DNA of 41,056 nucleotides from RGIG426 sp045598965 (GCA_045598965.1 JAZRVH010000021.1:1-41056), one strand, 5' to 3'; counted from the stretch's first letter, positions 23,499-32,139 are shown. Numbers and translations are program-made. Notes: a model not told the origin generated them from the letters alone.

Positions 23499-23533
23499 AA
23501 TACCGAGAACGGCGGTTGGCCGTTCTCGGTATT
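23499..23533 (-). terminator. Terminator after large ABC permease
   Basis: Inverted repeat AATACCGAGAACGGC (23499-23513) / GCCGTTCTCGGTATT (23519-23533), followed on the minus strand by a T-rich stretch. Confidence 0.75.
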
Positions 23534-23550
23534 GTGTGTTTAGGGCTTGG

Positions 23551-25173
23551 TTACGACAGTGTGCTGTAAATTTTGGCACCACGGGTGCGAAGCCATTGAG
23601 CGAGTACGATGCACAAGGCGACCATGACGGCGTCAAAAATCAGCAGCAGGGTATAGGCACCAAGCGACGTGATGCCAAAACGAACAGCGAGAATAAACAG
23701 ACCTAGTATGGCGATGATGGCAATAATGGCCGCCAACACCGAGAAGCTCTGTTTTACGGCGTATGCCTCGTTGTTCCATTTGAGGTTGGGCATTTTCAAA
23801 TTGCACACAAGCCCGATATAGCCGGACAACAGAATGAACAATAGGGGGGTAAGAAACATCAACACAAGCATTTTCCCGCTGGAGCTCAGTACATAGGCAA
23901 AGGCGGCAGAGAACAGCAGTGCCGCCGGAACGCTGACCAAAAGGTGCAGGCGAAGCTTTGCCCACAGCACTTTTTCGGCGGAAACGGGCAGAGATTGGGT
24001 AATCCAAATGGATTTGCCTTCAAGCGATATGGAAGGGGCGGTAATGGCGTTCATAGCGGCAGCACCGCAGACGACTAAGGTGACCACCAATTCGCCGATG
24101 CCGGCGTATACCGGGTCATCCGGGAACATGGCGGGCAGGAATGTCAACATTTCTTTTTTCCATACAACTGCCGCCGCACCGAGCAACATAGCCAAACTGC
24201 CGAGAGCTCCGTTTAGGAGATAAACGGGACTTTTGATTAAATGCAGGGCTTCCCGTTTCAAAAGGGCGGCGTCTGTCGAGGAGGCTTTCGCCTTTTTCTC
24301 TTTATATACTGCCTTTTTCTCGTTGGGCTTGGCGGTGGCAAGCTTCACAAAGTTGATTTTAAGGAGCATAAACACAAGTCCTGCCACCACGGCGGTGATG
24401 AGCAAAAACAGCAGCAGAGCATCCACCCGGCCGGTGCCGGCACGTCCCAGTTCATAGAACGGGTAGAAGATGGATTTGATTTTTTGGCTGATATCGCCGC
24501 TGTTTTCGAGGATTTTTTTCAAGAATGTGCCAAACTGGGTATACACGTAGATATAGCCGCCGATAAAGGCGAGAGAGAACACGACCACCGCTAAGTTGCG
24601 ATACCGCATACGGGCAGAGAAAAGGGCAACCAGCCACCCGAGAATGCAGGTGAGAGCCAGTGAAAACAGCGGCATCAAAAGCAACAGGAAGATGCAGTTG
24701 ACGAGCGTGGCGACTAAATGCGGTTGACTGTTTTGTACGTACACCACGATGGCGGGGACAAACACCAACGCCTCAAACAAGAAGTTTTGGATATACAGTG
24801 CGAGCAGGCGGGCAAACATAATGTATGAGGTGGGGATGGGCATCGAGAGCAAAAGCTCGTTGTCCTTTGCCTCATACAGCTGATACTGCACAAGGAAAAT
24901 ACTGCCGATGATGGCGAGAACGGTAGCGAGCATACCCGCTAAAGAGAAATACATCCATTGTAACCCGTAGGCACAAAGCGGAGCACATATCTCTTTCATC
25001 ACGCCGTAGAAAACCCAAACGAACACGCCGACTACATACAGCATCAGTAAGCCGAACAAAATCAGCTTGCTTTTGTTGCCGGTCCCTTTTTCGTCCGGTT
25101 TTGCCACGCCTCGCTTCATATAACTGTAAAGCAGTTCGGAGAATTGCTTTTTCAGTAAGGCTTTTAACATCAT
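23551..25173 (-). CDS. Large ABC-2 type exporter permease
   Basis: 540-residue membrane protein with roughly a dozen hydrophobic segments in two halves around a charged cytoplasmic loop (about 285-310, Lys/Glu-rich). It resembles the putative two-half ABC exporters of Clostridia whose substrates are unknown. Its ATG overlaps the stop of the ATPase gene (ATGA), so the pair is coupled. The basic N terminus fits an N-in topology. Confidence 0.8.
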   Translation of the reverse strand: MMLKALLKKQFSELLYSYMKRGVAKPDEKGTGNKSKLILFGLLMLYVVGVFVWVFYGVMKEICAPLCAYGLQWMYFSLAGMLATVLAIIGSIFLVQYQLYEAKDNELLLSMPIPTSYIMFARLLALYIQNFLFEALVFVPAIVVYVQNSQPHLVATLVNCIFLLLLMPLFSLALTCILGWLVALFSARMRYRNLAVVVFSLAFIGGYIYVYTQFGTFLKKILENSGDISQKIKSIFYPFYELGRAGTGRVDALLLFLLITAVVAGLVFMLLKINFVKLATAKPNEKKAVYKEKKAKASSTDAALLKREALHLIKSPVYLLNGALGSLAMLLGAAAVVWKKEMLTFLPAMFPDDPVYAGIGELVVTLVVCGAAAMNAITAPSISLEGKSIWITQSLPVSAEKVLWAKLRLHLLVSVPAALLFSAAFAYVLSSSGKMLVLMFLTPLLFILLSGYIGLVCNLKMPNLKWNNEAYAVKQSFSVLAAIIAIIAILGLFILAVRFGITSLGAYTLLLIFDAVMVALCIVLAQWLRTRGAKIYSTLS

Positions 25174-25880
25174 TCGTCCGCCTCCAATTCGAGGAACACG
25201 TCTTCGAGCGAGTCGTCGCCCTTGACCTCCTCCATGGTGCCGGAACGAACGAGCTTACCGTCACGGATGATGGCGACCTTGTCGCACAGCTTTTCGGCGA
25301 CCTCCAACACGTGGGTGGAGAAGAAAATGGCACCGCCTTTGTCGCAAAGGTCACGCATCAGCACTTTCAGCTCGTGGGAGGATATGGGGTCAAGACCGAC
25401 AAACGGTTCGTCCATAATGAGCAGCTTCGGGTTGTGCAAAAATGCCGAGATGATGGCAAGCTTTTGCTTCATACCATGGGAATAGGAGGAGACGGGTTGT
25501 GCCAAATTCTTGGTCAAGTCGAAGCGGTCGCCGAGATTGCGGATACGTTTCTTTCGCACATCGGCGGGAACGCCGAATATATCCGCAATGAAGTTGAGAT
25601 AGCGAATGCCGGTCATAAAATCATATAAATCCGGGTTATCCGGCAGATAGGCGATTTGGGATTTGCAGGTGAGAGGGTCCTCTTTTACGGAGCAACCGTT
25701 TATGTAGATTTCGCCCTCTTCGAAGTTGAGAATGCCACAGCAGGCTTTGATGGTGGTGGTTTTTCCGGCACCGTTGTGGCCGATAAAACCGTACAATTCA
25801 CCCGGCAGAATACGCAAAGTCAAATCGTTGACGGCAACCATATCGCCGTAACGCTTGGTCACATGCTGGATATTGAGCAT
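25170..25880 (-). CDS. ABC transporter ATPase
   Basis: 236 residues. Walker A GHNGAGKTT (34-42), signature SHGMKQK, Walker B LLIMDEPFVGLDP, and switch His in FFSTHVLEV. It pairs with the 540-residue permease downstream. The ATG at 25880 is chosen for AAGGAGG 8 bp before it. The C-terminal 20 residues are acidic. Transcription probably responds to a factor binding the tandem palindromes in its promoter. Confidence 0.92.
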   Translation of the reverse strand: MLNIQHVTKRYGDMVAVNDLTLRILPGELYGFIGHNGAGKTTTIKACCGILNFEEGEIYINGCSVKEDPLTCKSQIAYLPDNPDLYDFMTGIRYLNFIADIFGVPADVRKKRIRNLGDRFDLTKNLAQPVSSYSHGMKQKLAIISAFLHNPKLLIMDEPFVGLDPISSHELKVLMRDLCDKGGAIFFSTHVLEVAEKLCDKVAIIRDGKLVRSGTMEEVKGDDSLEDVFLELEADE

Positions 25881-25903
25881 AATAACGCCCTCCTTTTGCT
25901 TGT

Positions 25904-25932
25904 ATGATATCATAATGATATCATTTTGTCAA
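25904..25932 (-). promoter_or_regulatory. ABC operon promoter with tandem palindromic operator
   Basis: TTGACA (25932-25927), 17 bp, TATCAT (25909-25904). The 10-bp palindrome ATGATATCAT occurs twice, at 25904-25913 and 25915-25924, spaced 11 bp, filling the spacer and -10. A dimeric repressor bound to both sites on one DNA face would block polymerase. Confidence 0.65.
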
Positions 25933-25947
25933 TAACAATTTGAAAAT

Positions 25948-25965
25948 TTTGGAAATTATTCCAAA
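25948..25965 (-). terminator. Weak terminator overlapping the fusion gene stop
   Basis: TTTGGAA (25948-25954) pairs with TTCCAAA (25959-25965), with the stop codon in the loop region, followed on the minus strand by ATTTTC. Short stem, weak T run. Confidence 0.35.
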
Positions 25966-27944
25966 TGGGGAGTGGTTGTGGTAACAACCGTCGGATTTGC
26001 GGTAGATGCCGAGGAGGTGACATCGGTAAGACGTGTGGATTCGTTGGTCGGCGAGACGGGGTTCAGTGTGTGTTTTGCGGTTTGGTTTGTCGTTCGCCTG
26101 GTGGTGAGGTGAGCGACGGTGGTTTGGTTTGTGGTATTCCTCGTTGTTTCCTGTGCCGAAGGCGGCAACGGGGGATTGTCGTTTTCGGGAATGGTGGGCA
26201 ATGTGTCTTGGGTGGTGGAATCTGCAAGAGTGGCGGTAACGGGGTCGTAGTTTTCGTTGTTGCCGTTTGCCGCCGCCGGCAAGCGAATTTGGTCGTTGCC
26301 GGTCACCTTAAAGGCGGGCTCGGGACTGCCCTGTGCCAACTGTTCGGCGACAATTACCAGCCGCCGGGATTGGAATTCGCTGTCGGGGGCATCCACTGAT
26401 AGGAGCAGTAAATTGCTTTGATCGGTGAGGGTTACCGGAAGCTTGTAAAACGACCGAGACTCGATTTCTTTATAGAATGCGGCACGGTCTTTCGCTGTTT
26501 TCAGCGGCGTATCATAGGGGAATTCGGCGTTGTTGTTTGAACTGTCCGCCGCAAACACGGCAATGACACGGTACCGTTGTTCGGAATATAGCGTGTTGAG
26601 AGAGAGGTATTCGTGGGCGGCAAAAAATGCAGAATCCGCATAACCCAGCAAAGGAGAAAACATATGGTCAACACCGGCTTGGTTGCCGTAGATGGTCAGC
26701 ACACGATTGTTTTGTGCCGCCGTTGCGGAAGAAAAATCTGCCGACGGGGCGAAGTAGGGAACGCCGTAGTCGGAGGGGGCACGCAGAAAGTCGTGGGTGG
26801 CGTAGTAGGTGCTGTGGCGGCTATCCATTACCGGATAGCTGACGGGGGTGTCGTCGATTTTTATCCAGCCACGGATGTCGGTGTTTTGGTCGTACAGTGT
26901 GAAAAAGCGGGACAGCATACCCTCGGGATACATCGAGGTATCTACCACGGTGGAGGTGTCGGCGAGCCCGGCATAATAAACGGATTCGAGACGGTCATAG
27001 ATTTGCTCGTTGCGGTAGGGGCGATAAATAAAATAGTAAAGGGAAAAGGCGATGCCGCATACTGTGACGGCGATGAGAAGCCACAGGGCAAGAGCCCGGA
27101 AAAGAGCGGCTTTCCCTTGGGATTTAGAGGGGAAGAGCGGCGACCAGAAATGCAGTTTTTTTACTCTGCCAACGGGAAACGGCATGGTCTCGGAGGAGGG
27201 TTTTTCCAGCGAAAGAGCCCCTGCCATGACGGCGGGAAGAGCCTCTAAATACCGACGTGCCAAATCGAGGGAGGTCATCACAGCAAACAGGCGTACCTCT
27301 TCTCGGTTGGCGTTTTGGTGTTCGATTTTTTTAACCCAAACCCGTTTTTCGTCCGCCAAAGCGATGAAAACAGTGCCGACGGGTTTGCCTTCACTTTCGG
27401 TGGGGCCGGCAACGCCGGTGATGCCGATGCCGAAATCTGCACCGCTGAGACGGCGTACACCGGTTGCCATGGCGGCGGCGACTTGCTCGGAAACGGCACC
27501 GTATGTGTCCATAAGCTCGGTGGGGACGCCCAAGACCGAGTGTTTGATTTCGTTGGAATAGGAGGCAACGCCGCATTCAAAAACGGCGGAGACACCACCC
27601 ACCTCGGTCAGTTTGCCGGAAAGAATGCCGGCGGTACAGGATTCGGCGGTGGCAATTTTTTTGTTTTTTTCCAAAAGCAGAGAGACGACACGGTGCTGTA
27701 AATCGAGGACGTCCTCGCCATAAACAAAAACGCCGAGCCGGTCACGGACGAAGGCAGTCGCTTTCTCCAGAGCCGGTGCGGCGGTTTCAGGGGAGTCAGC
27801 CTCGACCGAGAGTAACACAGAGACCTCGTTGTTGCCGGATTCCAAGGAGAGGCGGGGGTTGTCTTTCGTAAGATGGTCGGAAAGACGGGCGGCCACGTCC
27901 TCAATAGGTAATCCGAAAACGCCGAGACGACGGGTGACGGTCAT
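25956..27944 (-). CDS. PncC/CinA deamidase fused to inactive sortase B-like domain
   Basis: 662-residue membrane protein. Residues 1-80 match the KH-like linker of full-length CinA; its N-terminal molybdopterin-binding-like domain is absent. Residues 85-235 are a PncC domain, which converts nicotinamide mononucleotide to nicotinic acid mononucleotide. AESCTAG (S102), SYSNEIK (Y129, K134) and GVAGP (177-181) are present, so activity is plausible. A basic stretch and one transmembrane helix (about 281-307) follow, placing the enzyme inside. Residues 320-537 align with class B sortase (NTDIRGWI, DFLRAPSDYG, SRRLVIVAEQL). However, the catalytic His position (IYGH in active enzymes) is N421, the Cys position is V517, and no cysteine occurs after the helix. 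A Thr/Asn/Pro-rich tail (about 570-662) ends it. Start set by AAAGGAG. Confidence 0.85.
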   Translation of the reverse strand: MTVTRRLGVFGLPIEDVAARLSDHLTKDNPRLSLESGNNEVSVLLSVEADSPETAAPALEKATAFVRDRLGVFVYGEDVLDLQHRVVSLLLEKNKKIATAESCTAGILSGKLTEVGGVSAVFECGVASYSNEIKHSVLGVPTELMDTYGAVSEQVAAAMATGVRRLSGADFGIGITGVAGPTESEGKPVGTVFIALADEKRVWVKKIEHQNANREEVRLFAVMTSLDLARRYLEALPAVMAGALSLEKPSSETMPFPVGRVKKLHFWSPLFPSKSQGKAALFRALALWLLIAVTVCGIAFSLYYFIYRPYRNEQIYDRLESVYYAGLADTSTVVDTSMYPEGMLSRFFTLYDQNTDIRGWIKIDDTPVSYPVMDSRHSTYYATHDFLRAPSDYGVPYFAPSADFSSATAAQNNRVLTIYGNQAGVDHMFSPLLGYADSAFFAAHEYLSLNTLYSEQRYRVIAVFAADSSNNNAEFPYDTPLKTAKDRAAFYKEIESRSFYKLPVTLTDQSNLLLLSVDAPDSEFQSRRLVIVAEQLAQGSPEPAFKVTGNDQIRLPAAANGNNENYDPVTATLADSTTQDTLPTIPENDNPPLPPSAQETTRNTTNQTTVAHLTTRRTTNQTAKHTLNPVSPTNESTRLTDVTSSASTANPTVVTTTTPHLE

Positions 27945-27981
27945 AGAGAGTGACTCCTTTCGTTAAGTTATAGGGGAATAG

Positions 27982-29166
27982 TTAAAACGAGACGTGTCGA
28001 CGGTAGGCGGCGGCAACGGCTTCGTTGACAAGTGCCTCCACGTCCAAGGCTTTTTCTGCCTCTTCCAGCATAGAAAGCTTCGGGCGGGTGCGGGGGTGAC
28101 GAGGAGTGAAGACGGTACAGCAATCCTCGTAAGGTTCAATGGAAATGTCAAATGTGCCGATTTTGCGGGAAATCGTAACGATTTCCTCTTTGTCCATTCC
28201 GATACACGGGCGGAAAATCGGCAAATCGGTTACTGCTTCGGTGCACGCCATGGCGGGAATAGTTTGGCTTGCCACTTGACCGACACTTTCGCCGGTAATC
28301 AAGGCTTCACACCGTTTTTCTTTTGCCAACACCGTGGCACATCGCATCATAAAACGACGCATAACGAGGGTGAACAAGTCCTCGGGACAGTGGTCACGGA
28401 TTTCCTCTTGGATATGGGTGAACGGGACAACGTATAGCTCGGCGTAGCCGGTATAGGGAAGAATTTTTTCAAGCAAATCCACCACTTTTTGTTCGGCACG
28501 CTCGCTGGTATACGGCGGCGAAGCGAAGTGGATGCCACACAGCTCCACACCACGTTTTGCCATCATATAGGCGGCGACGGGAGAGTCGATACCGCCGGAG
28601 AGCAACAACCCGCATTTGCCGCCGGTTCCTACCGGCATACCGCCGGCACCGGGAAGCTGCAGGGCGTGGATGAACGCACCGAAATCACGCACCTCAACCA
28701 CCACGGTGATATCCGGGGTGTGTACGTCCACTTGCAAATGCGGGAAAGCATTCAGCAAATATTCGCCCACAGTGGCACAAATTTCCGGGGACGGATGGGC
28801 AAAGCGTTTGTCGGCACGCTTGGCTTCTACCTTGAAGGTGGAAGCGAGATTCAGAGCATCTTCAAAATACGAGGCACAGGCGTGACAAATCGCATCCAAA
28901 TCCTTTTCCACCATTTTGGCACGGGAATAGGCCGCAATGCCAAAGGTTTTGGAGACACGCTCTGCCGCTAAATCCAAATCCTCGTCAGGGGTTTTCGGGA
29001 ATACGTAGACGGTGGATTGCGATTTTGTGATTTCAAAATTGCCTACGTGTTTTAGGTTGCGGCGTAAATTTTTACACAAAATCGCCTCAAAGGTGTTGCG
29101 GTTTAAGCCCTTGAGAGCCAATTCGCCGTTTTTTATGAGTATCAGTTCTGTTTGTTCGGGGTTCAT
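27982..29166 (-). CDS. thiI: tRNA 4-thiouridine synthetase ThiI
   Basis: 394 residues. N-terminal ferredoxin-like and THUMP domains (about 1-165) bind the tRNA acceptor region. The PP-loop SGGIDSP (190-196) adenylates U8, and the conserved Cys region appears in EDCCTVFTP. No rhodanese domain, as is usual in Firmicutes, where sulfur comes from a partner cysteine desulfurase such as the nifS-like gene in this operon. GAGGATG precedes the ATG, 17 bp after the sortase gene. Confidence 0.95.
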   Translation of the reverse strand: MNPEQTELILIKNGELALKGLNRNTFEAILCKNLRRNLKHVGNFEITKSQSTVYVFPKTPDEDLDLAAERVSKTFGIAAYSRAKMVEKDLDAICHACASYFEDALNLASTFKVEAKRADKRFAHPSPEICATVGEYLLNAFPHLQVDVHTPDITVVVEVRDFGAFIHALQLPGAGGMPVGTGGKCGLLLSGGIDSPVAAYMMAKRGVELCGIHFASPPYTSERAEQKVVDLLEKILPYTGYAELYVVPFTHIQEEIRDHCPEDLFTLVMRRFMMRCATVLAKEKRCEALITGESVGQVASQTIPAMACTEAVTDLPIFRPCIGMDKEEIVTISRKIGTFDISIEPYEDCCTVFTPRHPRTRPKLSMLEEAEKALDVEALVNEAVAAAYRRHVSF

Positions 29167-29183
29167 AAAACATCCTCACATTC

Positions 29184-30923
29184 TTATTGTTGCATTGCCG
29201 CACGAACCGCCTGGCTTGCGGCGTCCTGAGAGTTATAATACTCCGGCAAATTCAGCGAATTGTTGGTGTACCACTGGCGGGGCATCAGCTTGCCGGTGTT
29301 GTCGGTGATGGTGGAGATGTCCACCTCGGCGGATTCGCCCTCTCGCACCTTGCGGGCGAGCAAAATGGTGCGGCCCTCTTTACCCATCGTGGTTTGGTAG
29401 GTGTTACTGCACGTGAACAGAATGAGGATTTGGTCATCGGCACGCACGTCAACAGCGTTGTAGTTATACCACGAACGCAGGCGAGCCTCGGCAATATATT
29501 CGAGGAATTGCTGGTCGGTTTCAAAATCGGTTTGCAGGAAGTTGTAGGCACCTTCCTCGGTGCTGTCGTGGCTGAGAACAGCAAAGACCTTATATTTGTT
29601 TTCGCTGTAAAGCGAACTGAATTCCACCACGGGAGCGGACTGGGCGAACGACAGGCTGTCCAGCAGTTTGTTGACGTTGGCGAACATCAATCCGCTATAC
29701 ATATTGTGACCGTAAAGAATGGTGACACGGGCGTTTTCGGCGGCTTCTTTGGTGCTGTAATCACAGCGATAGTCCATATAAATTGTGCCGTTGCGGTCGT
29801 CCGCCTTGTCAAAGTCACGGTGGAGATAAAAGTCGTTGTCGTTGGATTGGGTGACAACATAGCCGGGATTGGCCAGCTTTTCGTGCCAATACGGGCTGGT
29901 GGATTTATAGGTAATCCAGCCGATGGTGTCCTTGTTTTTCTTGTACAGGTTTTTGAACGAGTCGAGAATACCGGCAGGATAGATGCTTGTGTCCTCGTTG
30001 GGGTCAACCGGCTTTTTACGCATATCGCTGACGTGGCTGACAGTGCTTGAGCCGGAGAACGGGGTGAGAACAAAGTCGTTGAGGAGCACACAGGAGCTTC
30101 CAACTAAAACAAAAATAGCACAAACGCAAATGCCTTTGCGGAGCAGTTCTAAGAAACCATCACCTTTTTTCGGCAGAATGTTGCCGAGAAAACGCCAAAT
30201 CCATTTGTCCTTCTTTTTCTTCTTTTGAACGGTGGAGGAAGCCGCCGCTTTGGACATGCTGTTTGTGGGATTGGCGGCGGGTTTTGCCGTGTCGGCGGGA
30301 GGCGTGACATTTGCCCCTGCCGCCGGTTTGGCATACGGGGTAAGCGGCTTTTGGGCAGGGGTAATCGTGGGCCGTGCCACCGGGATGGGTGCCGCCGCCG
30401 CTTGAGCGGGACGGGGCTGTTGTGTCGCCGGCTGAGCGGGACGGGGCTGTTGTGTCGCCGGCTGAGCGGGACGGGGCTGTTGTGCCGCCGGTTGAGCGGG
30501 ACGGGGCTGTTGTGCCGCCGGCTGAGCAGGACGAGGCTGCTGTGCCGCCGCTTGAGCGGGACGAGGTTGTTGTGCCGCCGGCTGAGCAGGACGAGGTTGT
30601 TGTGCCGCCGGTTGAGCGGGACGAGGTTGTTGTGCCGCCGCTTGAGCGGGACGAGGCTGTTGTGCCGCCGCTTGAGCGGGACGAGGCTGTTGTGCCGCCG
30701 GCTGAGCGGGACGAGGCTGCTGTGCCGCCGGCTGAGCAGGACGAGGCTGTTGTGCCGCCGCTTGAGCGGGCGGTGTGGGCACAGAGGTACTGTTATAGCC
30801 GAGCTCCGCCAAAATATCGTCCACCGATTTATCAAGAGAACCGGCGGGGGCATGCTTCACCCAATCGGTGAGGAATTCCTTTTCTTCCCACCGGTCGATA
30901 TATTTTTTATCCTTGTTGTCCAT
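29184..30923 (-). CDS. Class B sortase with long cytoplasmic repeat domain
   Basis: 579 residues. Residues 1-48 are acidic and helical, then 12 tandem 10-residue repeats of AAQQPRPAQP type (56-175), a Pro/Ala/Thr-rich linker, a KKKKKDKWIWR cluster (234-244) and one transmembrane helix (264-286). The sortase B domain (about 312-530) has H406 (LYGHNM), C505 (LFTCSNTY) and R518 (EGRTILLARK), so it should be an active transpeptidase joining secreted proteins to the cell wall or to pili. The positive cluster before the helix predicts the repeat region is inside the cell, unusual for a sortase. No substrate with a sorting signal lies in the window. It sits between nifS and thiI, which are normally adjacent. 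AAGGAGG precedes the ATG. Confidence 0.9.
   Translation of the reverse strand: MDNKDKKYIDRWEEKEFLTDWVKHAPAGSLDKSVDDILAELGYNSTSVPTPPAQAAAQQPRPAQPAAQQPRPAQPAAQQPRPAQAAAQQPRPAQAAAQQPRPAQPAAQQPRPAQPAAQQPRPAQAAAQQPRPAQPAAQQPRPAQPAAQQPRPAQPATQQPRPAQPATQQPRPAQAAAAPIPVARPTITPAQKPLTPYAKPAAGANVTPPADTAKPAANPTNSMSKAAASSTVQKKKKKDKWIWRFLGNILPKKGDGFLELLRKGICVCAIFVLVGSSCVLLNDFVLTPFSGSSTVSHVSDMRKKPVDPNEDTSIYPAGILDSFKNLYKKNKDTIGWITYKSTSPYWHEKLANPGYVVTQSNDNDFYLHRDFDKADDRNGTIYMDYRCDYSTKEAAENARVTILYGHNMYSGLMFANVNKLLDSLSFAQSAPVVEFSSLYSENKYKVFAVLSHDSTEEGAYNFLQTDFETDQQFLEYIAEARLRSWYNYNAVDVRADDQILILFTCSNTYQTTMGKEGRTILLARKVREGESAEVDISTITDNTGKLMPRQWYTNNSLNLPEYYNSQDAASQAVRAAMQQ
30399..30758 (-). repeat. 12 x 30-bp tandem repeat inside sortase gene
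   Basis: Twelve in-frame 30-bp units encode the AAQQPRPAQP array. Units differ mainly at a G/A site (ACGGGG versus ACGAGG), GTC/GCC, and the P/A codon. Similar variants cluster: the last four coding units share ACGGGG, which suggests recent unit duplication. Copy number probably varies between strains. Confidence 0.9.
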
Positions 30924-30943
30924 AATAATCCTCCTTTTGGGGG

Positions 30944-32077
30944 TCAGGTGTGCACGAGAGTATCTCGTGCAAAGAGAAGAGCATCATAAAATGCACGGAG
31001 TTCGTCTTCGTTCGTGTGCGTCGAAAAACTGATACGCAGTGAGGAATCAATTTCTGCTTGGGGCAACTGCATGGCCTGTAACACGTGGCTCTTTTTGCCT
31101 TTGGCACAAGCGGAGCCGCCGGACACGTAAACCTCCCTTTCGGCGAGAGCGTGTACAAGAGTTTCGCTTTTTCGTCCGAGCAGAGAGAGGTGGACGATAT
31201 AGGGAGCGGCGGTTTCGGGAGTGTGGAGCACGACGTCATCCACATCCGAGAGGAGGGCGAGGAGATAGGCTCGCAAAGCTTCATAGTGGCGGTGTTGTTC
31301 AGCGGGAGAGGGAAGAGCCTTGACCGCTTCACCGAAAGCGGCGATGGCGGGCATATTTTCCGTTCCCGAACGCAGGCTTTTTTCCTGGCCTCCGCCGAGG
31401 GCGGCGGGAGGAACGAGCCGAGTGCCTTTTTTAACGAACAGAGCACCTACGCCTTTGGGAGCGTGAAGCTTGTGTCCGCTGACCGAGCAGAGGTCCACGC
31501 CCATTTTGTCAAACGAAAGTGCCAATTTTCCCGCTGCTTGAACCGCATCACAGTGGAGTGTGGCGAGCGGGGACTTTCGCTTTATGGCGGGGGCAACCGA
31601 TTCCCACGAAAAAACGGCACCGGTTTCGTTGTTGACCGCCATGGCACTGACAAACACCGTGTCGGCACGGCAAGCGTCAAGCAGGTCACGGGGACAAATG
31701 GTTCCGTCTCGCTTCGGGGCAACTCGTGTCACTTCGAAGCCGTCCGCCTCAAGCCGTGCAAAAGCTTCTAAAACGGAGGGGTGTTCTATGGCGGTCGTGA
31801 TAACGTGGTTGCCTCGCCGCTTTTTGGCGTTGGCGGCACCGAGAATAGCTAAGTTATTTGCTTCGGTTCCGCCGGAGGTAAAGGTGACAGCCGTAGGATC
31901 CGCTTTCAAAAGCGTTGCCACGCTCTCACGGGCGGCGGTAAGCTCTCGTTCAGCCGCAAAGCCGAGAGAGTGGAGCGAGGAGGGGTTGCCGTAGCATTCG
32001 GTCATCATTTTTGATGCCTTTTCGGCGGCGGCAGTACACACTTTTGTGGTGGCACTGTTATCCAAATACGCAAACAC
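30944..32077 (-). CDS. Cysteine desulfurase (NifS/IscS-like)
   Basis: 377 residues, PLP-dependent. LDNSATT opens the protein; the PLP lysine is K203 (SGHKLHAPKG), with TEANN and DAVQ motifs before it. The persulfide cysteine is C324 in SGGSACAKGKKSHVL. It releases sulfur from cysteine as protein-bound persulfide; next to thiI it most likely feeds tRNA thiolation, as NifZ/YrvO-type enzymes do. It starts at GTG (32077), with GAGGAGGG five bases before it, and has a near-consensus promoter. Confidence 0.93.
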   Translation of the reverse strand: MFAYLDNSATTKVCTAAAEKASKMMTECYGNPSSLHSLGFAAERELTAARESVATLLKADPTAVTFTSGGTEANNLAILGAANAKKRRGNHVITTAIEHPSVLEAFARLEADGFEVTRVAPKRDGTICPRDLLDACRADTVFVSAMAVNNETGAVFSWESVAPAIKRKSPLATLHCDAVQAAGKLALSFDKMGVDLCSVSGHKLHAPKGVGALFVKKGTRLVPPAALGGGQEKSLRSGTENMPAIAAFGEAVKALPSPAEQHRHYEALRAYLLALLSDVDDVVLHTPETAAPYIVHLSLLGRKSETLVHALAEREVYVSGGSACAKGKKSHVLQAMQLPQAEIDSSLRISFSTHTNEDELRAFYDALLFARDTLVHT

Positions 32078-32110
32078 CGTATCCCTCCTCTACATACTTA
32101 TACAAAATAC

Positions 32111-32139
32111 ATTATAATCTAAAAAAAGAAAGAGTGCAA
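32111..32139 (-). promoter_or_regulatory. Promoter of nifS-sortase-thiI-cinA operon
   Basis: TTGCAC (32139-32134), 17 bp, TATAAT (32116-32111). It is the only perfect TATAAT found; four genes follow with gaps of 17-37 bp. Confidence 0.8.

Noticed and set aside
22101..25932. A dedicated bacteriocin immunity or antibiotic-resistance cluster
   Set aside because: Two ABC pairs are present but no precursor peptide, modification enzyme, two-component system or GntR regulator, so no specific role is supported.
25956..27944. Pseudogene interpretation of the sortase part of the CinA fusion
   Set aside because: The frame is intact for 662 codons, with conserved fold motifs, a clean membrane helix and good start signals. 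Loss is limited to catalytic residues, which fits a repurposed domain better than decay.
30399..30758. CRISPR array
   Set aside because: The 30-bp units are contiguous with no unique spacers and stay in the sortase reading frame, so this is a coding tandem repeat.
30225..30989. Long plus-strand open frames rich in RLSGTGLLCR or PPAERDGAVV repeats, opposite the sortase gene
   Set aside because: They are created by the 30-bp repeats read in other frames. They lack ribosome sites and sensible domains, while the minus-strand frame has a full sortase.
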